64,000 nucleotides of DNA from Pseudomonas sp. DY-1 (GTDB lineage: Bacteria > Pseudomonadota > Gammaproteobacteria > Pseudomonadales > Pseudomonadaceae). Made by a program: the position numbers and the translations under genes. Positions 34,091 to 43,364 of the stretch are shown here, piece after piece. Numbering within the stretch: position 1 is the first letter of the stretch; each line of letters opens with the position of its first letter. The notes under the pieces are model-generated. The model was not told where the DNA came from. It saw only the letters and a program-made list of their open reading frames with translations, and searched no databases. Location of the stretch: positions 2,852,001-2,916,000 of the forward strand of contig NZ_CP032616.1 of the NCBI RefSeq assembly GCF_003626975.1. Reading direction: 5' to 3'.

Positions 34091-35328
34091 AACCGCGCCT
34101 GCGCTTCCTGATCTGCGCCGGCCTGTTCCTTTTACTGGGCCTGCTGGCGATCCATCTTGGTGGGCGTCTGCAGCCCTATCAGGACATCGTCGAACATGGC
34201 CCCGCGCCGGAAGTACTGGGCAATCCGTACCTCGCCGCCGAGCACTTCCTGCGCAAGCAGGGCCTGCAAGTAGTGCGGGCGAACGGCCTGGAAGTACTCG
34301 ACAATCTGCCCAGTGCCGGCCACAGCCTGTTGCTGCTCGGCAGCCGCTCACGCATGACGCCACGCCAGGCCGACCGCCTGCTGGAGTGGGCGAGCAAGGG
34401 CGGACACCTACTGTTCATCGCCGAGCGCATCTATGACGAAAGCGACGGCAAGAGCGGCGACCTGCTGGCGGATCGACTGGGCATCCAGCAATTCGAAGCC
34501 AAGGAGCTCGACGAAGACAAAAGCACTGAGCCCGAGGCGCCTGAGGACAACCGCACCGAGGAACAGGCTGCGGCCTCTGTCTCTCCCCAGGACGACCAGG
34601 AGCTCGCAGAGGGAGATCCGTTCCCCGAGCTGACCAAGCTCTATCTGGAAAATGAACAGGCACCGGCCTACGCCGGCTTCGACCCTGAATTCCATCTCTA
34701 CGACAGCCAGAACCGCGCCCATGCCTGGGCCAACAGCGCCAAGGCCACGCACATGCTGCAGCTGGACCACGGCGACGGTCTGGTCACCGTGCTTACCGAC
34801 GGCTGGATCTGGCAGAACCGCGATATCGACGAGTACGACAACGCCTGGCTGCTCTGGTATCTGACCCAGGACAGCACCGTCACCCTGCTCTACCGCGCCG
34901 AACGCGACAGCCTGGTCACCCTGCTCGGACAGAACTTCCCCGAAGCCCTGGTGGCCCTCGCCCTGTTCGTCGTCCTGCTGCTTTGGCACGTTGGCCAACG
35001 CCAGGGGCCGCTACAGGCGCCAGCCAGCCGCGCGCGCCGGCAACTGCAAGAACACCTGCGCGGAAGCGCCGACTTCCTGCTCCGTCGCAGTGGCCAGTCC
35101 AGCCTGCTGCAAGGTCTGCAACGTGATATCCAGCGCCGCGCCCGTCATCGTCACCCCGGATTCGAACGGCTCCCCGTGGCCGAGCAGTGGCAGGTGCTGG
35201 GCCGCCTGACCCGTCTGCCGCCCAGCGCCATCAGCCAGGCCATGCGGCCGCTGCCTAAGCAACGGCTTACCGCCGCCGACTTCACCCGCCAGGTCGCCCA
35301 CCTGCAAACCCTCAGGAATGCCCTATGA
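34087..35328 (+). CDS. DUF4350-domain protein
   Basis: 413 residues, 4-bp overlap with the DUF4129 gene. N-terminal helix, a DUF4350 alpha/beta domain (PAPEVLGNPYLAAEHFLRKQ; GGHLLFIAERIYDESDGKSG), an acidic low-complexity insert (~150-180) and a second helix (EALVALALFVVLLLWHVG) before a basic C-terminal region. Its stop codon overlaps an ATG at 35325 in the ATGA arrangement used all along this operon. The expected next gene is broken: that frame ends after 13 codons where the recombinase element begins. Confidence 0.85.
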   Translation: MKPRLRFLICAGLFLLLGLLAIHLGGRLQPYQDIVEHGPAPEVLGNPYLAAEHFLRKQGLQVVRANGLEVLDNLPSAGHSLLLLGSRSRMTPRQADRLLEWASKGGHLLFIAERIYDESDGKSGDLLADRLGIQQFEAKELDEDKSTEPEAPEDNRTEEQAAASVSPQDDQELAEGDPFPELTKLYLENEQAPAYAGFDPEFHLYDSQNRAHAWANSAKATHMLQLDHGDGLVTVLTDGWIWQNRDIDEYDNAWLLWYLTQDSTVTLLYRAERDSLVTLLGQNFPEALVALALFVVLLLWHVGQRQGPLQAPASRARRQLQEHLRGSADFLLRRSGQSSLLQGLQRDIQRRARHRHPGFERLPVAEQWQVLGRLTRLPPSAISQAMRPLPKQRLTAADFTRQVAHLQTLRNAL

Positions 35329-35366
35329 TCTGGCACCTTGCAAAGGTTAGATTCCCGTTCTATTAA
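35325..35366 (+). pseudogene. Start of an interrupted downstream operon gene (likely MoxR-type ATPase)
   Basis: ATG 35325 overlaps the DUF4350 stop, as for coupled operon genes, but the frame MIWHLAKVRFPFY stops at once. In pseudomonads this operon usually continues with a MoxR-family AAA ATPase; no trace of it is in the window. I infer that the mobile element joined here, within about the first few codons. Confidence 0.5.
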
Positions 35367-35484
35367 GGAATCGTCCCTGACGAGCCCTTTGTCCTGAGAT
35401 GGTGCTTGAGGGTCGATCTAATGGCCCTAACTCTGCGAAAGCAGGCAAAGGGATTAAGTGTCTGGTCAGCGCAGGGGACGGCAG

Positions 35485-36633
35485 ATGGAGCTTGTATGGG
35501 CTACTAAAGATTTTGTGATTGCTGGGCAACCCTATTCAGGGTTCCCGATTCTGCTTTGGGACTCGATGGAAAGCTGCGTCCCGGCCAACCTGTTCATTCG
35601 TGACTACATATTGCGTGGCAGGATTGGCTCCAAGCGATCTTGGCCCAGCACAGGACGCGCTCTGTACGACTTCTTCAGCTTCCTCCAGGCCCATGATCTG
35701 GATTGGCGCGACGTTGATCGGGGCGAGGCCAAGTCCCTTGTGGCGGCCTATCGGGGCTACTGCCTGGACTCATGCGAACTGGCACCGAACACCACTTACC
35801 AGCGCCTGCATTACATCTGCGAGTTCTACGAATTCGCGCTAAAGCAGGGGTGGGTGAAGCGCCTGCCCTTCACCTACGAAGAACGCACCGTGAGGCGCCA
35901 AACAGGTTTCCTAGCGCATCTCGATGCCAGTGGTGGTAAGGCCATGGTGAACGATGCGATGCCGCATCGCCCCAAGGCCCTGCCCAAGTTCTTGAGCATG
36001 GCCGAGGTCAAGGCGCTCCTAGCCGCAGTGGAGAACCCCCATCATCGGATGATGATGCGCCTGGCGCTGCAGACGGGTCTGCGCCGCGAGGAAATCGCCA
36101 CCTTCCCACTGACCTATGTCTTCGACCCAGACAAGGGGGGAAAAACCGAGCGGAATCTCCGCATTCACCTCGATCCGTCCGACGGCAGCGGCATGGCGAC
36201 CAAGGGCAGCAAGCCGCGAAAGATTCACGTCAGCCGCAAGTTCATGGCCGAACTCTACCGCTATGTGACCAAGGTTCGCGGCGAGCGTGCCTCGCTGAGC
36301 AAGACCCCACAAAGGGCGCTGTTCCTCAACCAGTTCGGGGAACCCTATAGCGAGGACGGCAAGAGCCTCAATCGGATCATCAGCGAGGCCGGCAAGCGGG
36401 CTGGAATCAAGGTCCATACGCACATGCTCCGGCATACCTATGCCACCCATACCCTGGTCAGCCTTCAGCGCACTCCTGAGAGCGGGTTGGAGCCTTTGGT
36501 ATACGTTCAGCGGCAACTCGGCCACAGCTCGATTCAGACGACGATGGTGTACCTGCATTTGGTCAACGAAATGGCAGACCAGGCGGTGCTGGCCTATGAC
36601 GACGAGTTGAACGCATTGGCGGAGGCGGCCTGA
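35485..36633 (+). CDS. Tyrosine recombinase, TnpA-like
   Basis: 382 residues from ATG 35485; a GTG at 35458 with AAGGG upstream is an equal alternative. SAM-like N-terminal core-binding domain, then the catalytic set: Arg in LQTGLRREEIA, HxxR in HTHMLRHTYATHTL, His in LGHSSIQTTM and the nucleophile Tyr in MVYLHLV. All tyrosine-recombinase residues appear present, so it should be active. First gene of the coupled set. Confidence 0.88.
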   Translation: MELVWATKDFVIAGQPYSGFPILLWDSMESCVPANLFIRDYILRGRIGSKRSWPSTGRALYDFFSFLQAHDLDWRDVDRGEAKSLVAAYRGYCLDSCELAPNTTYQRLHYICEFYEFALKQGWVKRLPFTYEERTVRRQTGFLAHLDASGGKAMVNDAMPHRPKALPKFLSMAEVKALLAAVENPHHRMMMRLALQTGLRREEIATFPLTYVFDPDKGGKTERNLRIHLDPSDGSGMATKGSKPRKIHVSRKFMAELYRYVTKVRGERASLSKTPQRALFLNQFGEPYSEDGKSLNRIISEAGKRAGIKVHTHMLRHTYATHTLVSLQRTPESGLEPLVYVQRQLGHSSIQTTMVYLHLVNEMADQAVLAYDDELNALAEAA

Positions 36634-38312
36634 TGGGCAAGCGCAAGGTCTTTGCCAAGACCGACCTCAGCGTCCCGCAAATCGAGCACTCACTCGACAC
36701 CGCAGGCAATGTGGTCATTCTGCCCGAGGCCATCCCTCCGACGAACACCACGGTCGAGTTCGGGCGGAACACCTCTAGCGCCCGTCGCTTCGACTTTGCC
36801 CGCTGGTACGGCGCCGGTGTCGACCCCATCACCTACGCCTGCCAGCGCCAGATCGAACGCTTCCTCGCCGGCCAGGAGGGCATTCTCGCGGCCGGCACCG
36901 TGGTTAGCTACTGCAATAGTGGGCTGCGCTATTTTCTCGAGTACTGTGTGTTGCGGGCGACGGCTTTTGGCCGTGACTTGGCCCTGGCCGATGTGAACCG
37001 GGACCTAATCGACGGCTATCTCGGCCATCTGGCTGGGCGGGGCGTGGAGACTACCACTCAGAAGTCCTTCTACTCGCAGACCAAGCCCGTCCTGCTCGCC
37101 TTAGGGCGGCGCGGTCTGATCCCCTTGGTCGCCTCCGGAGATGCGGCCACCTTCCCCTGCAACCCCTTCCCGAACAGCAACCGTAAGGCCAGAGGTGAAA
37201 CGGCGCTGTCCAACCGCGAGCGGCAGGCGTTCACCGTGGCGCTGCGACAGGAGATCAAGCCGATTTGGGCCGACGGCGCGCCTGTGACCAGTGAACTGCT
37301 GGGCTTGGCCTTGCTGATCGTGGCGTTGCACACCGGACGCAATACCACGCCACTGCTGGAAATGGGCCGCGACTGCCTGCGCCCGCACCCCAAGGACAAC
37401 ACCGTTTTCCTGGTGCTATGGAAGCGGCGCGGCTACAACACCAGCAAGGTGGCGCTACGAGCAGAGTCAGACGCCGAGCGCCTTCTAGAGTCCACGCCGA
37501 GCGTGCGAACCAACGTGGAGCGCCTGATCCGCCGCGTGATGACATTGACCGAGCCCCTGGATGCGGAGGCCCCGGATGACCTCAAGGGCCGCGTATGGCT
37601 GTACCGCAGTCGCAACGGCAAGAGTGTCGGTCAAGTCACGGTTTTGAGCGCAGAAATGTTGGCTCGGGCGACAAACCTCCTCGTAGCCAAGCATGGTCTG
37701 ATCGACAGCGACGGAGAGCCACTGCGCATCAATATCTCGCGCTTGCGTAAGACGTTTGCCAACCGCATCTTCGAGTTGACCGACGGCGATTTGGCGACCA
37801 CCGCCGCGGCCCTCGGCAATACCCTGCAGGTGGCCGACCAACACTACCTGGCGCCCGGCAAGGATGCCCGTCGCAACTGGCAGTTCATGGGCGAGGTACT
37901 GGTGCAGGAACTGCTGACTCGAACCATCGGTGCGACTTATACGGACACACCTATGGGCCACTGCGCCGACCAGATTTATGGCCAGTACGCCCCGAAGCGC
38001 GAGGGCGTGACTTGCATGAACTTCATGAACTGCCTGCGCTGCAAGCACTACGCGGTAACCGCCGAGGATCTGTACAAGCTGTTCAGCTTCTACTTCCGTG
38101 TGCTGGCCGAGCGCTCGCGCATGGACAAGCGGCGCTGGGCACGGGAGTACGCCCACATCCCCCGCTTGATCGACCACTACATCGTTGCCGAGGGGCTGCG
38201 ACGCGGCACCTTCAAGACCGCAGCCGTGGAAGCCGCCCGTGAGCGCGCCCGCACACAGCCGCACCCGTTCTGGTCGGTTGATTTGATCGACAGTCTGGAG
38301 GTCATTGCATGA
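36633..38312 (+). CDS. Tyrosine recombinase, TnpB-like, second of trio
   Basis: 559 residues. Recognisable catalytic motifs: Arg in ALHTGRNTTPLLEM, the RxxR-type box NISRLRKTFANRI (first position not the usual His) and LGNTLQVADQHYLAPG carrying the terminal Tyr. A C-terminal Cys-rich region (CADQIYGQYA...CMNFMNCLRCKHYA) may bind zinc. The N-terminal core-binding region is longer than in TnpA. The start codon overlaps the TnpA stop by one base. Confidence 0.82.
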   Translation: MGKRKVFAKTDLSVPQIEHSLDTAGNVVILPEAIPPTNTTVEFGRNTSSARRFDFARWYGAGVDPITYACQRQIERFLAGQEGILAAGTVVSYCNSGLRYFLEYCVLRATAFGRDLALADVNRDLIDGYLGHLAGRGVETTTQKSFYSQTKPVLLALGRRGLIPLVASGDAATFPCNPFPNSNRKARGETALSNRERQAFTVALRQEIKPIWADGAPVTSELLGLALLIVALHTGRNTTPLLEMGRDCLRPHPKDNTVFLVLWKRRGYNTSKVALRAESDAERLLESTPSVRTNVERLIRRVMTLTEPLDAEAPDDLKGRVWLYRSRNGKSVGQVTVLSAEMLARATNLLVAKHGLIDSDGEPLRINISRLRKTFANRIFELTDGDLATTAAALGNTLQVADQHYLAPGKDARRNWQFMGEVLVQELLTRTIGATYTDTPMGHCADQIYGQYAPKREGVTCMNFMNCLRCKHYAVTAEDLYKLFSFYFRVLAERSRMDKRRWAREYAHIPRLIDHYIVAEGLRRGTFKTAAVEAARERARTQPHPFWSVDLIDSLEVIA

Positions 38313-40210
38313 ATGACAACACCCTGGCGACGCTACCCTCACCCCTTGCCGCCCAGCCAAGTGATGCGCGCGGGCTCCCCGAGCCCGAACGCGACGCCCT
38401 GATCATCAGCGCTACTCAGGTCGATGGGCAGTGGGTCATCCGCAGCCGCTACGGCGACAACATTTGGCACCTCGACGGTTTCACTAGCAACGCGCAGGCC
38501 AGCAGGAAATGGCTGGACTTCAGCACCGTCCCGCCGGCGTTTCGGGCGGTGATGAAGGCGATGCTGTACCGCTATCTACGGCGTGGGCGTCGCGGGGCGG
38601 TTCGGCCTAAAGGCGCCATGCTGCAAAAGAATTTCTGTGATGCAAGGCTATTCCTGCGCCACCTAGAGGCGCTCAAGATCGACCAACTGGGCGCGGTGAC
38701 ACCCCTGGTCTGCAAGACCTATGTGGAAGCCTGCAAGGCGCACCGGCAGACCAACCGGTCCAAGGGCAAGCCGCTGTCACCGCGCGCGCTGCAAAGCCGT
38801 TTCAGCGCCGTCGAAGCGCTCCATGAACTGAGCCAGTACACCGACGAGCCGATGCCACAGCATCCTTGGCCCCAGACTTCCGCGAGGGCGATGGCAGGAC
38901 TCACCGGACACGGAGTCGAGGGCAGCAAGACGCCGCTGATCCCCGATGATGTGTTCTGCACCTTGTTCGAGCAGGCCTACCAGCAGGTTGAACGCGGCCA
39001 GCAACTGCTTGACCTACGCGATGCGCTGGATGCCCTCGCGGCTCAGCGAAAGGAACAGCGAATGGGGCAGAGTCGGGAGGCTATCACTGCGGCCAAGAAC
39101 CGCCACCTGGAGATCCTTGGTTGGATAGGCGGTCTGAGGGTATTCAACAAAGCACTGATCGACCTGCGCACGGCCTGCTACATCGTCCTGGCCAGCACCT
39201 CCGGCTGTCGCAACCACGAACTGGCCAACGTGCAGTCGGGAGCGCACCACCGCACCCAGGACGATGAGGGCACCATCTACCACTGGATGCGCTCACGGTC
39301 GGAGAAGACCGATACTGGCATCCATGACTGGATGATCCCCGAGGCTGCCGTGCGTACCCTCCGCCTGATGGAACGTTGGGCCGCGCCCTACCAGGCCATG
39401 ATCGCCGCCGAGATCGTGCAGCGCCGCCGCGCCACCCCGAATGATCCGCAGATCGTCGAGGCTCAGAAGCACCGCCACGCGCTCTTTCTCGGCGTTAATG
39501 CGACAGAGGGCAATGAGGTACGCACGCTTTCTACCTCTACTTGGAACGAAAAACTTAAGGCATTCGCCAAGACTTGCGGGCTGAGCTGGGACCTCGCCAG
39601 CCACCAGTTCCGCCGCAAGTTCGCCAACTACGCCGCGCACAGCCGCTTCGGTGACCTGCGCTACCTCAAGGAGCATTTCGCGCACTGGTCGCTGGACATG
39701 ACTTTGGGCTACGCCATGGACGACAGTTGGGGGCAGCACCTGGACCTTGAGTTGTTCGACGATATTCAGGACGAGTTGGACGATATCAAGCTCGGCGTCG
39801 TCGATAACTGGCTGGGTGACGCCCCCCTGGCCGGAGGCTATGGCCGCGCCCTCAAGCATTGGCAACGGGAGCCGCAGAACCTGCTGATCTTCAAGGATCG
39901 CGCCTCGATGCTGAAGTCCATTGCCGATAGCACTGCGATACGCAGCAACGGCCATGCCTGGTGTACAGCGGACGATGGCGGCTGCGTCGGTAATACCCTT
40001 GAGCCCAGCCGCTGCGGGAACAATTGCAGCAATGCCGTGATCGGGCTCCGCCACGCGGCCATCTATAAGCAACTCTACGGTGATCTGAAAGAGGTGCTGG
40101 ATTGCCCGGACATTGGCGAGGGCGGCCGCCAGCGCGTGGAGCGTGACCTGAGGCGCTACCGTGACGTATTGGCCCAGTTGGGCATCGACCCGGAGATTCT
40201 GATCGCATGA
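38309..40210 (+). CDS. Tyrosine recombinase-like, third of trio
   Basis: 633 residues with a long N-terminal half. Catalytic-region motifs STSGCRNHELANV (Arg I), LASHQFRRKFANYAAH (His-x-x-Arg) and EHFAHWSLDMTLGYAMD (His and terminal Tyr). The C-terminus has a Cys set CTADDGGCVGN...SRCGNNCSNAV. ATGA overlap with gene two. In trio elements all three recombinases are thought to be needed, each in its own place in the synapse. Confidence 0.8.
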   Translation: MNDNTLATLPSPLAAQPSDARGLPEPERDALIISATQVDGQWVIRSRYGDNIWHLDGFTSNAQASRKWLDFSTVPPAFRAVMKAMLYRYLRRGRRGAVRPKGAMLQKNFCDARLFLRHLEALKIDQLGAVTPLVCKTYVEACKAHRQTNRSKGKPLSPRALQSRFSAVEALHELSQYTDEPMPQHPWPQTSARAMAGLTGHGVEGSKTPLIPDDVFCTLFEQAYQQVERGQQLLDLRDALDALAAQRKEQRMGQSREAITAAKNRHLEILGWIGGLRVFNKALIDLRTACYIVLASTSGCRNHELANVQSGAHHRTQDDEGTIYHWMRSRSEKTDTGIHDWMIPEAAVRTLRLMERWAAPYQAMIAAEIVQRRRATPNDPQIVEAQKHRHALFLGVNATEGNEVRTLSTSTWNEKLKAFAKTCGLSWDLASHQFRRKFANYAAHSRFGDLRYLKEHFAHWSLDMTLGYAMDDSWGQHLDLELFDDIQDELDDIKLGVVDNWLGDAPLAGGYGRALKHWQREPQNLLIFKDRASMLKSIADSTAIRSNGHAWCTADDGGCVGNTLEPSRCGNNCSNAVIGLRHAAIYKQLYGDLKEVLDCPDIGEGGRQRVERDLRRYRDVLAQLGIDPEILIA

Positions 40211-40635
40211 AGCGCAAGGAAAAGGCAGCCAACTACAAACCGGCCGAGGATCGGGAGAAGGATCTGAAGCTCGCCCTCCTCCGTATCCAGAAGGGCCGCG
40301 CCCGCACCGGGGAAACCAAGGTTACCATCGCCGCGGTAGCCCGCGAGGCGGGCGTATCGAAGGCGCTGATTCACAACTACTACCCACGAATTGCCGAGGC
40401 TATCCGCGAGGCTCAGGGGCGCTCCAGTCGCGCCATGCGCGATGTGAAGCACCAAGACTTGCTTGCCGAGCGCAAGAAGTCCGCAGCCTACCGTCAGGAG
40501 ATCGAGGAACTGCGGGCCAAGGTCGCCAATCTCGCGTCCATCAATGAGGTGCTGTTGGAGGAGAACCGTGTGCTCGAGGCTAAGATGAACGACCGCAAGG
40601 TGGTCGATCTGGCTTCAAGAAAGCCGCATGGATAG
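40207..40635 (+). CDS. Small HTH/coiled-coil protein, TnpC-like
   Basis: 142 residues. A TetR-like helix-turn-helix (KVTIAAVAREAGVSKALIHN) is followed by a long coiled coil (YRQEIEELRAKVANLASINE). The position after the recombinases, size and coiled coil resemble Tn554 TnpC, which aids transposition and orientation. ATGA overlap with the third recombinase. Confidence 0.78.
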   Translation: MKRKEKAANYKPAEDREKDLKLALLRIQKGRARTGETKVTIAAVAREAGVSKALIHNYYPRIAEAIREAQGRSSRAMRDVKHQDLLAERKKSAAYRQEIEELRAKVANLASINEVLLEENRVLEAKMNDRKVVDLASRKPHG

Positions 40636-40689
40636 GTCGATTTCGCATTGCAACATTGCATCCCCCATCTGACTAGCCAATTACATCGT

Positions 40690-40800
40690 TGATGACCGCT
40701 GATGGCAGCAACGCGACAGGCAGAGATCGACCAATAGCTGCCGAGATCGACCCATAGCGGCCGCTTCCAAAAGGCTGAAAGCGACCAAAATCGGGCACCC
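40690..40800. repeat. Dispersed island repeat, copy 1
   Basis: Contains GATCGACCCATAGCGGCCGC and GAAAGCGACC, matching GAGTCGACCCACAGCGGCCA in the gap at 60720-60790. This short repeat type occurs in pseudomonad accessory DNA. The stretch 40636-40843 contains no gene. Confidence 0.5.
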
Positions 40801-40843
40801 TGGCACATCACTTCGTTCGAGAAAACTGCATCGCGCACGAGAG

Positions 40844-41497
40844 TTAACTTCCGCTTAAGCTCGATATCCAGCGATCAACTAGCGCGCATCTCTCGTCACG
40901 CGATAGCGATGCAACACCGTCAGTCACCAGCGCATCAGTGCCTCCAGTTTGCGGATTCACCACGTTGGTTCCAATGCTTTGCCGGGTGTTTGGATTTGCG
41001 CTCCAGCGCAGATTAAAAGCCGCCAAACGAGGAAACCAGAACTGGCTGGTGTAGGGGAGGTGGTCATGAATCCACCAAGCCAATGGGGTCCAGTCACCAT
41101 ACCGCTCGTACCACGGTAGCAAGGCAGGGACAACAATGCAGGCCGTTGCGCCAAGGTAGCCCTCAGTGTCGGGGTAATCCCAGATATGAGAAGCGAAGTT
41201 CCGCTCGTTGTCAGCACAGCTGTACTGCCGATTATTCTCTGCCCCCTTGGCATTTACGGCAGGAGCGCGGTATGCCGACCGGATGGCAATTCGGCCGAAA
41301 CGATCCTGCAACGGCTCGAGTAGCTCTTCACACAGCTTTCGCCCCGCCTGGATCGCCCTTTCAGGGAAATCCGGGATGTTGGGGATGCCCTCTATCTGGC
41401 TGATTTCCGAGTAAAGGAAGTCACGCATGAAGAAGCTCTTCGACAACCGCTCGCGGCCCAAGTCTTCCAGGCCTCGAACGGTCGATGGCTTGTCCAT
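40844..41497 (-). CDS. Peptidase M15-like hypothetical protein
   Basis: 217 residues from ATG 41497 (TGAGGTG upstream). The segment GRKLCEELLEPLQDRFGRIA, then IRSAYRAPAVN, and HIWD resemble the D-Ala-D-Ala carboxypeptidase/peptidase-M15 fold, with His, Asp and Arg in family-like places, but a full zinc triad is not obvious. It has no signal peptide. Located between the recombinase element and catabolic island; role unknown. Confidence 0.55.
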   Translation of the reverse strand: MDKPSTVRGLEDLGRERLSKSFFMRDFLYSEISQIEGIPNIPDFPERAIQAGRKLCEELLEPLQDRFGRIAIRSAYRAPAVNAKGAENNRQYSCADNERNFASHIWDYPDTEGYLGATACIVVPALLPWYERYGDWTPLAWWIHDHLPYTSQFWFPRLAAFNLRWSANPNTRQSIGTNVVNPQTGGTDALVTDGVASLSRDERCALVDRWISSLSGS

Positions 41498-41549
41498 ATC
41501 TATTCACCTCAGGTGTACGGGTCAGCTAAAGCTCGGTAGCACTTGCTGT

Positions 41550-42107
41550 CTAGAAGCGCGGGATCATTGCTCGAAGCTCCAGCAGCCCCTTTTCCAAAAA
41601 CTGCCGCACGGCGTCATCCACAAGCCGTCCCTGAGCGATCTTCGAGTTCACGCCACCAATCACTATCTGGGGATAGCGAACCAACTCCATGGGCATAGCC
41701 CAGAGCGTTTCGTTGAGTTGTTGTTGGGCGCGGACTCCGCCAGTAAATGCGGGAGAGGCGGTGAAGGTCAGAACGGGCTTGCCCTTGAGTACCGACTTGC
41801 CGTGTGGGCGAGACAGCCAATCAAGCGCGTTTTTCATCACGCCCGACATGCCATGGTTGTACTCCGGAGACCCGATCACTAGGCCATCCGCTTCGAGGAC
41901 AACTTGCCGGAACCGCCGGACCGGCTCAGGAGCCTTAGCGCCTTCGCCGTCCAGATCCTCGTTGTACAGGGGAATCTCGTGGAGGCAGTGCACGATCAAC
42001 CGGGTATCCACCGGCAAAAGCTCCTCGGAGATCGTGCGAAGGATCACGTCGTGAGCTGAGTTGGCTCTCAAGCTTCCTGAAAGCCCCACAAGTTGGACTG
42101 TTCTCAT
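41550..42107 (-). CDS. NADPH-dependent FMN reductase
   Basis: 185 residues. Flavodoxin-like fold with GLSGSLRANSAHDVILR at the N-terminus and GSPEYNHGMSGVMKNALDWL, the family signature. It supplies reduced flavin or reduces quinone-type compounds. Last gene of the leftward unit that begins with the AA_synth-family gene; 12 bp from the thiolase. Confidence 0.9.
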   Translation of the reverse strand: MRTVQLVGLSGSLRANSAHDVILRTISEELLPVDTRLIVHCLHEIPLYNEDLDGEGAKAPEPVRRFRQVVLEADGLVIGSPEYNHGMSGVMKNALDWLSRPHGKSVLKGKPVLTFTASPAFTGGVRAQQQLNETLWAMPMELVRYPQIVIGGVNSKIAQGRLVDDAVRQFLEKGLLELRAMIPRF

Positions 42108-42119
42108 CCAGATTTCCCC

Positions 42120-43301
42120 TCAGCCACGTTCCAAGGCAAGGGCAACGCCCTGCCCGCCACCGATGCATAGCGTGGCGAGTCCACACCGTGCATCGCGCCT
42201 GCCCATTTCGTGCAACAGCGACACCAGGATGCGGCAACCTGAGGCGCCAAGCGGATGGCCCAGAGCGATGGCCCCGCCATTGACGTTGACCTTGCCAGTG
42301 TCCCAACCCAACTCCCGGCCTACCGCCAGGGTCTGAACTGCAAATGCTTCGTTGGCTTCGATGAGATCGAGCTGATCCAGGCTCCACCCCGCCTTTTGCA
42401 GGCAGAGGTCGGTTGCGAATACCGGTCCTATCCCCATCACCGAAGGCTCGACGCCAACGCTTGCAAATGCTCTAACCGTCGCCAATACAGGTAGACCATA
42501 AGTTCGGGCTCGGTGAGCACTCATGACCATGACTGCTGCAGCACCATCATTCAACGACGACGCGTTTCCTGCCGTTACCGAACCATCCCGGTGAAAGGCC
42601 GGCCGGAGCCTGCTTAAACCTTCCAGGGTAGGTTCCGCAGTCGACGGCTCATCTTCTACGAGCGTTTGGGCTCCACCTTTGTGTCCCACCACGGTCACCG
42701 GAACAACCTCTGCTTCAAACCGGCCAGCAAGCCTCGCGTTAACTGCTCGCCGATGGGACGACAGCGCATAGGTGTCTTGCTGCTCACGAGTGATCCCATA
42801 CTGTTCGGCCAGGTTCTCCGCGGTCATGCCCATGTGATAGTCATTGAAGGCGTCCCACAATCCGTCATGGATCATGCTGTCCAGTAGCTCGGCATGCCCC
42901 ATGCGCAGCCCCTGCCGTGCACGCTCCAGCAGATAGGGAGTGGCGCTCATATTCTCTTGCCCGCCAGCCAAGACAATTTCGGCATCTCCGCTGCGAATAG
43001 CCTGGACGGCCAGATGAACTGCCTTGAGTCCAGAGCCACATACCTTGTTGAGAGTGAACGCCGGAACTGTGAACGGCAGCCCGGCAGCTACTGAGCTCTG
43101 GCGAGCGGGATTCTGCCCGGCAGCTGCTGTCAGGACCTGCCCCATGATGACCTCATCGACATCCTTCGCTGGCACCCTAGTGCGGTCCAATAGGGCACGT
43201 AAAACCACTGCTCCCAGTTCGGTGGCTGGAACTTGGGACAGCATTCCGCCGAACCGTCCGATGGGCGTGCGGACAGCGGCAACAATCACAACTTCAGTCA
43301 T
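42120..43301 (-). CDS. Thiolase (acetyl-CoA C-acyltransferase)
   Basis: 393 residues from ATG 43301 with AGAGAAG upstream. Active-site Cys in NKVCGSGLKAV (~88), second Cys/His region in GGAIALGHPLGASGCR and C-terminal CIGGGQGVAL. It cleaves a 3-ketoacyl-CoA to acetyl-CoA plus shortened acyl-CoA, suitable for the last step of side-chain or ring degradation. Confidence 0.92.
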   Translation of the reverse strand: MTEVVIVAAVRTPIGRFGGMLSQVPATELGAVVLRALLDRTRVPAKDVDEVIMGQVLTAAAGQNPARQSSVAAGLPFTVPAFTLNKVCGSGLKAVHLAVQAIRSGDAEIVLAGGQENMSATPYLLERARQGLRMGHAELLDSMIHDGLWDAFNDYHMGMTAENLAEQYGITREQQDTYALSSHRRAVNARLAGRFEAEVVPVTVVGHKGGAQTLVEDEPSTAEPTLEGLSRLRPAFHRDGSVTAGNASSLNDGAAAVMVMSAHRARTYGLPVLATVRAFASVGVEPSVMGIGPVFATDLCLQKAGWSLDQLDLIEANEAFAVQTLAVGRELGWDTGKVNVNGGAIALGHPLGASGCRILVSLLHEMGRRDARCGLATLCIGGGQGVALALERG

Positions 43302-43364
43302 TGCACTTCTCTGAACTAACCCGTCCACCCCGCCCGAAGGCGGAGGTAACAAGGCCCTGATGGA

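Larger units (their letters stand above)
35329..40635 (+). mobile_element. Tn554/RIT-like element: three tyrosine recombinases plus a small accessory protein
   Basis: Four consecutive genes on one strand, each overlapping the next by 1-4 bp: tyrosine recombinases of 382, 559 and 633 residues and a 142-residue HTH/coiled-coil protein. Tn554 has TnpA, TnpB and small TnpC; RIT elements have three recombinases in trio; this set combines both plans. The left end is put at ~35329 by the broken operon. The right end is not identified, so the catabolic and defence genes downstream may be cargo. No terminal inverted repeats were seen, as is normal for this class. Confidence 0.75.

Noticed and set aside
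35329..35484. Sigma-54 promoter at the recombinase left end (TGGCACCTTGCA)
   Set aside because: The spacing between GG and GC elements is far too short for a -24/-12 promoter.
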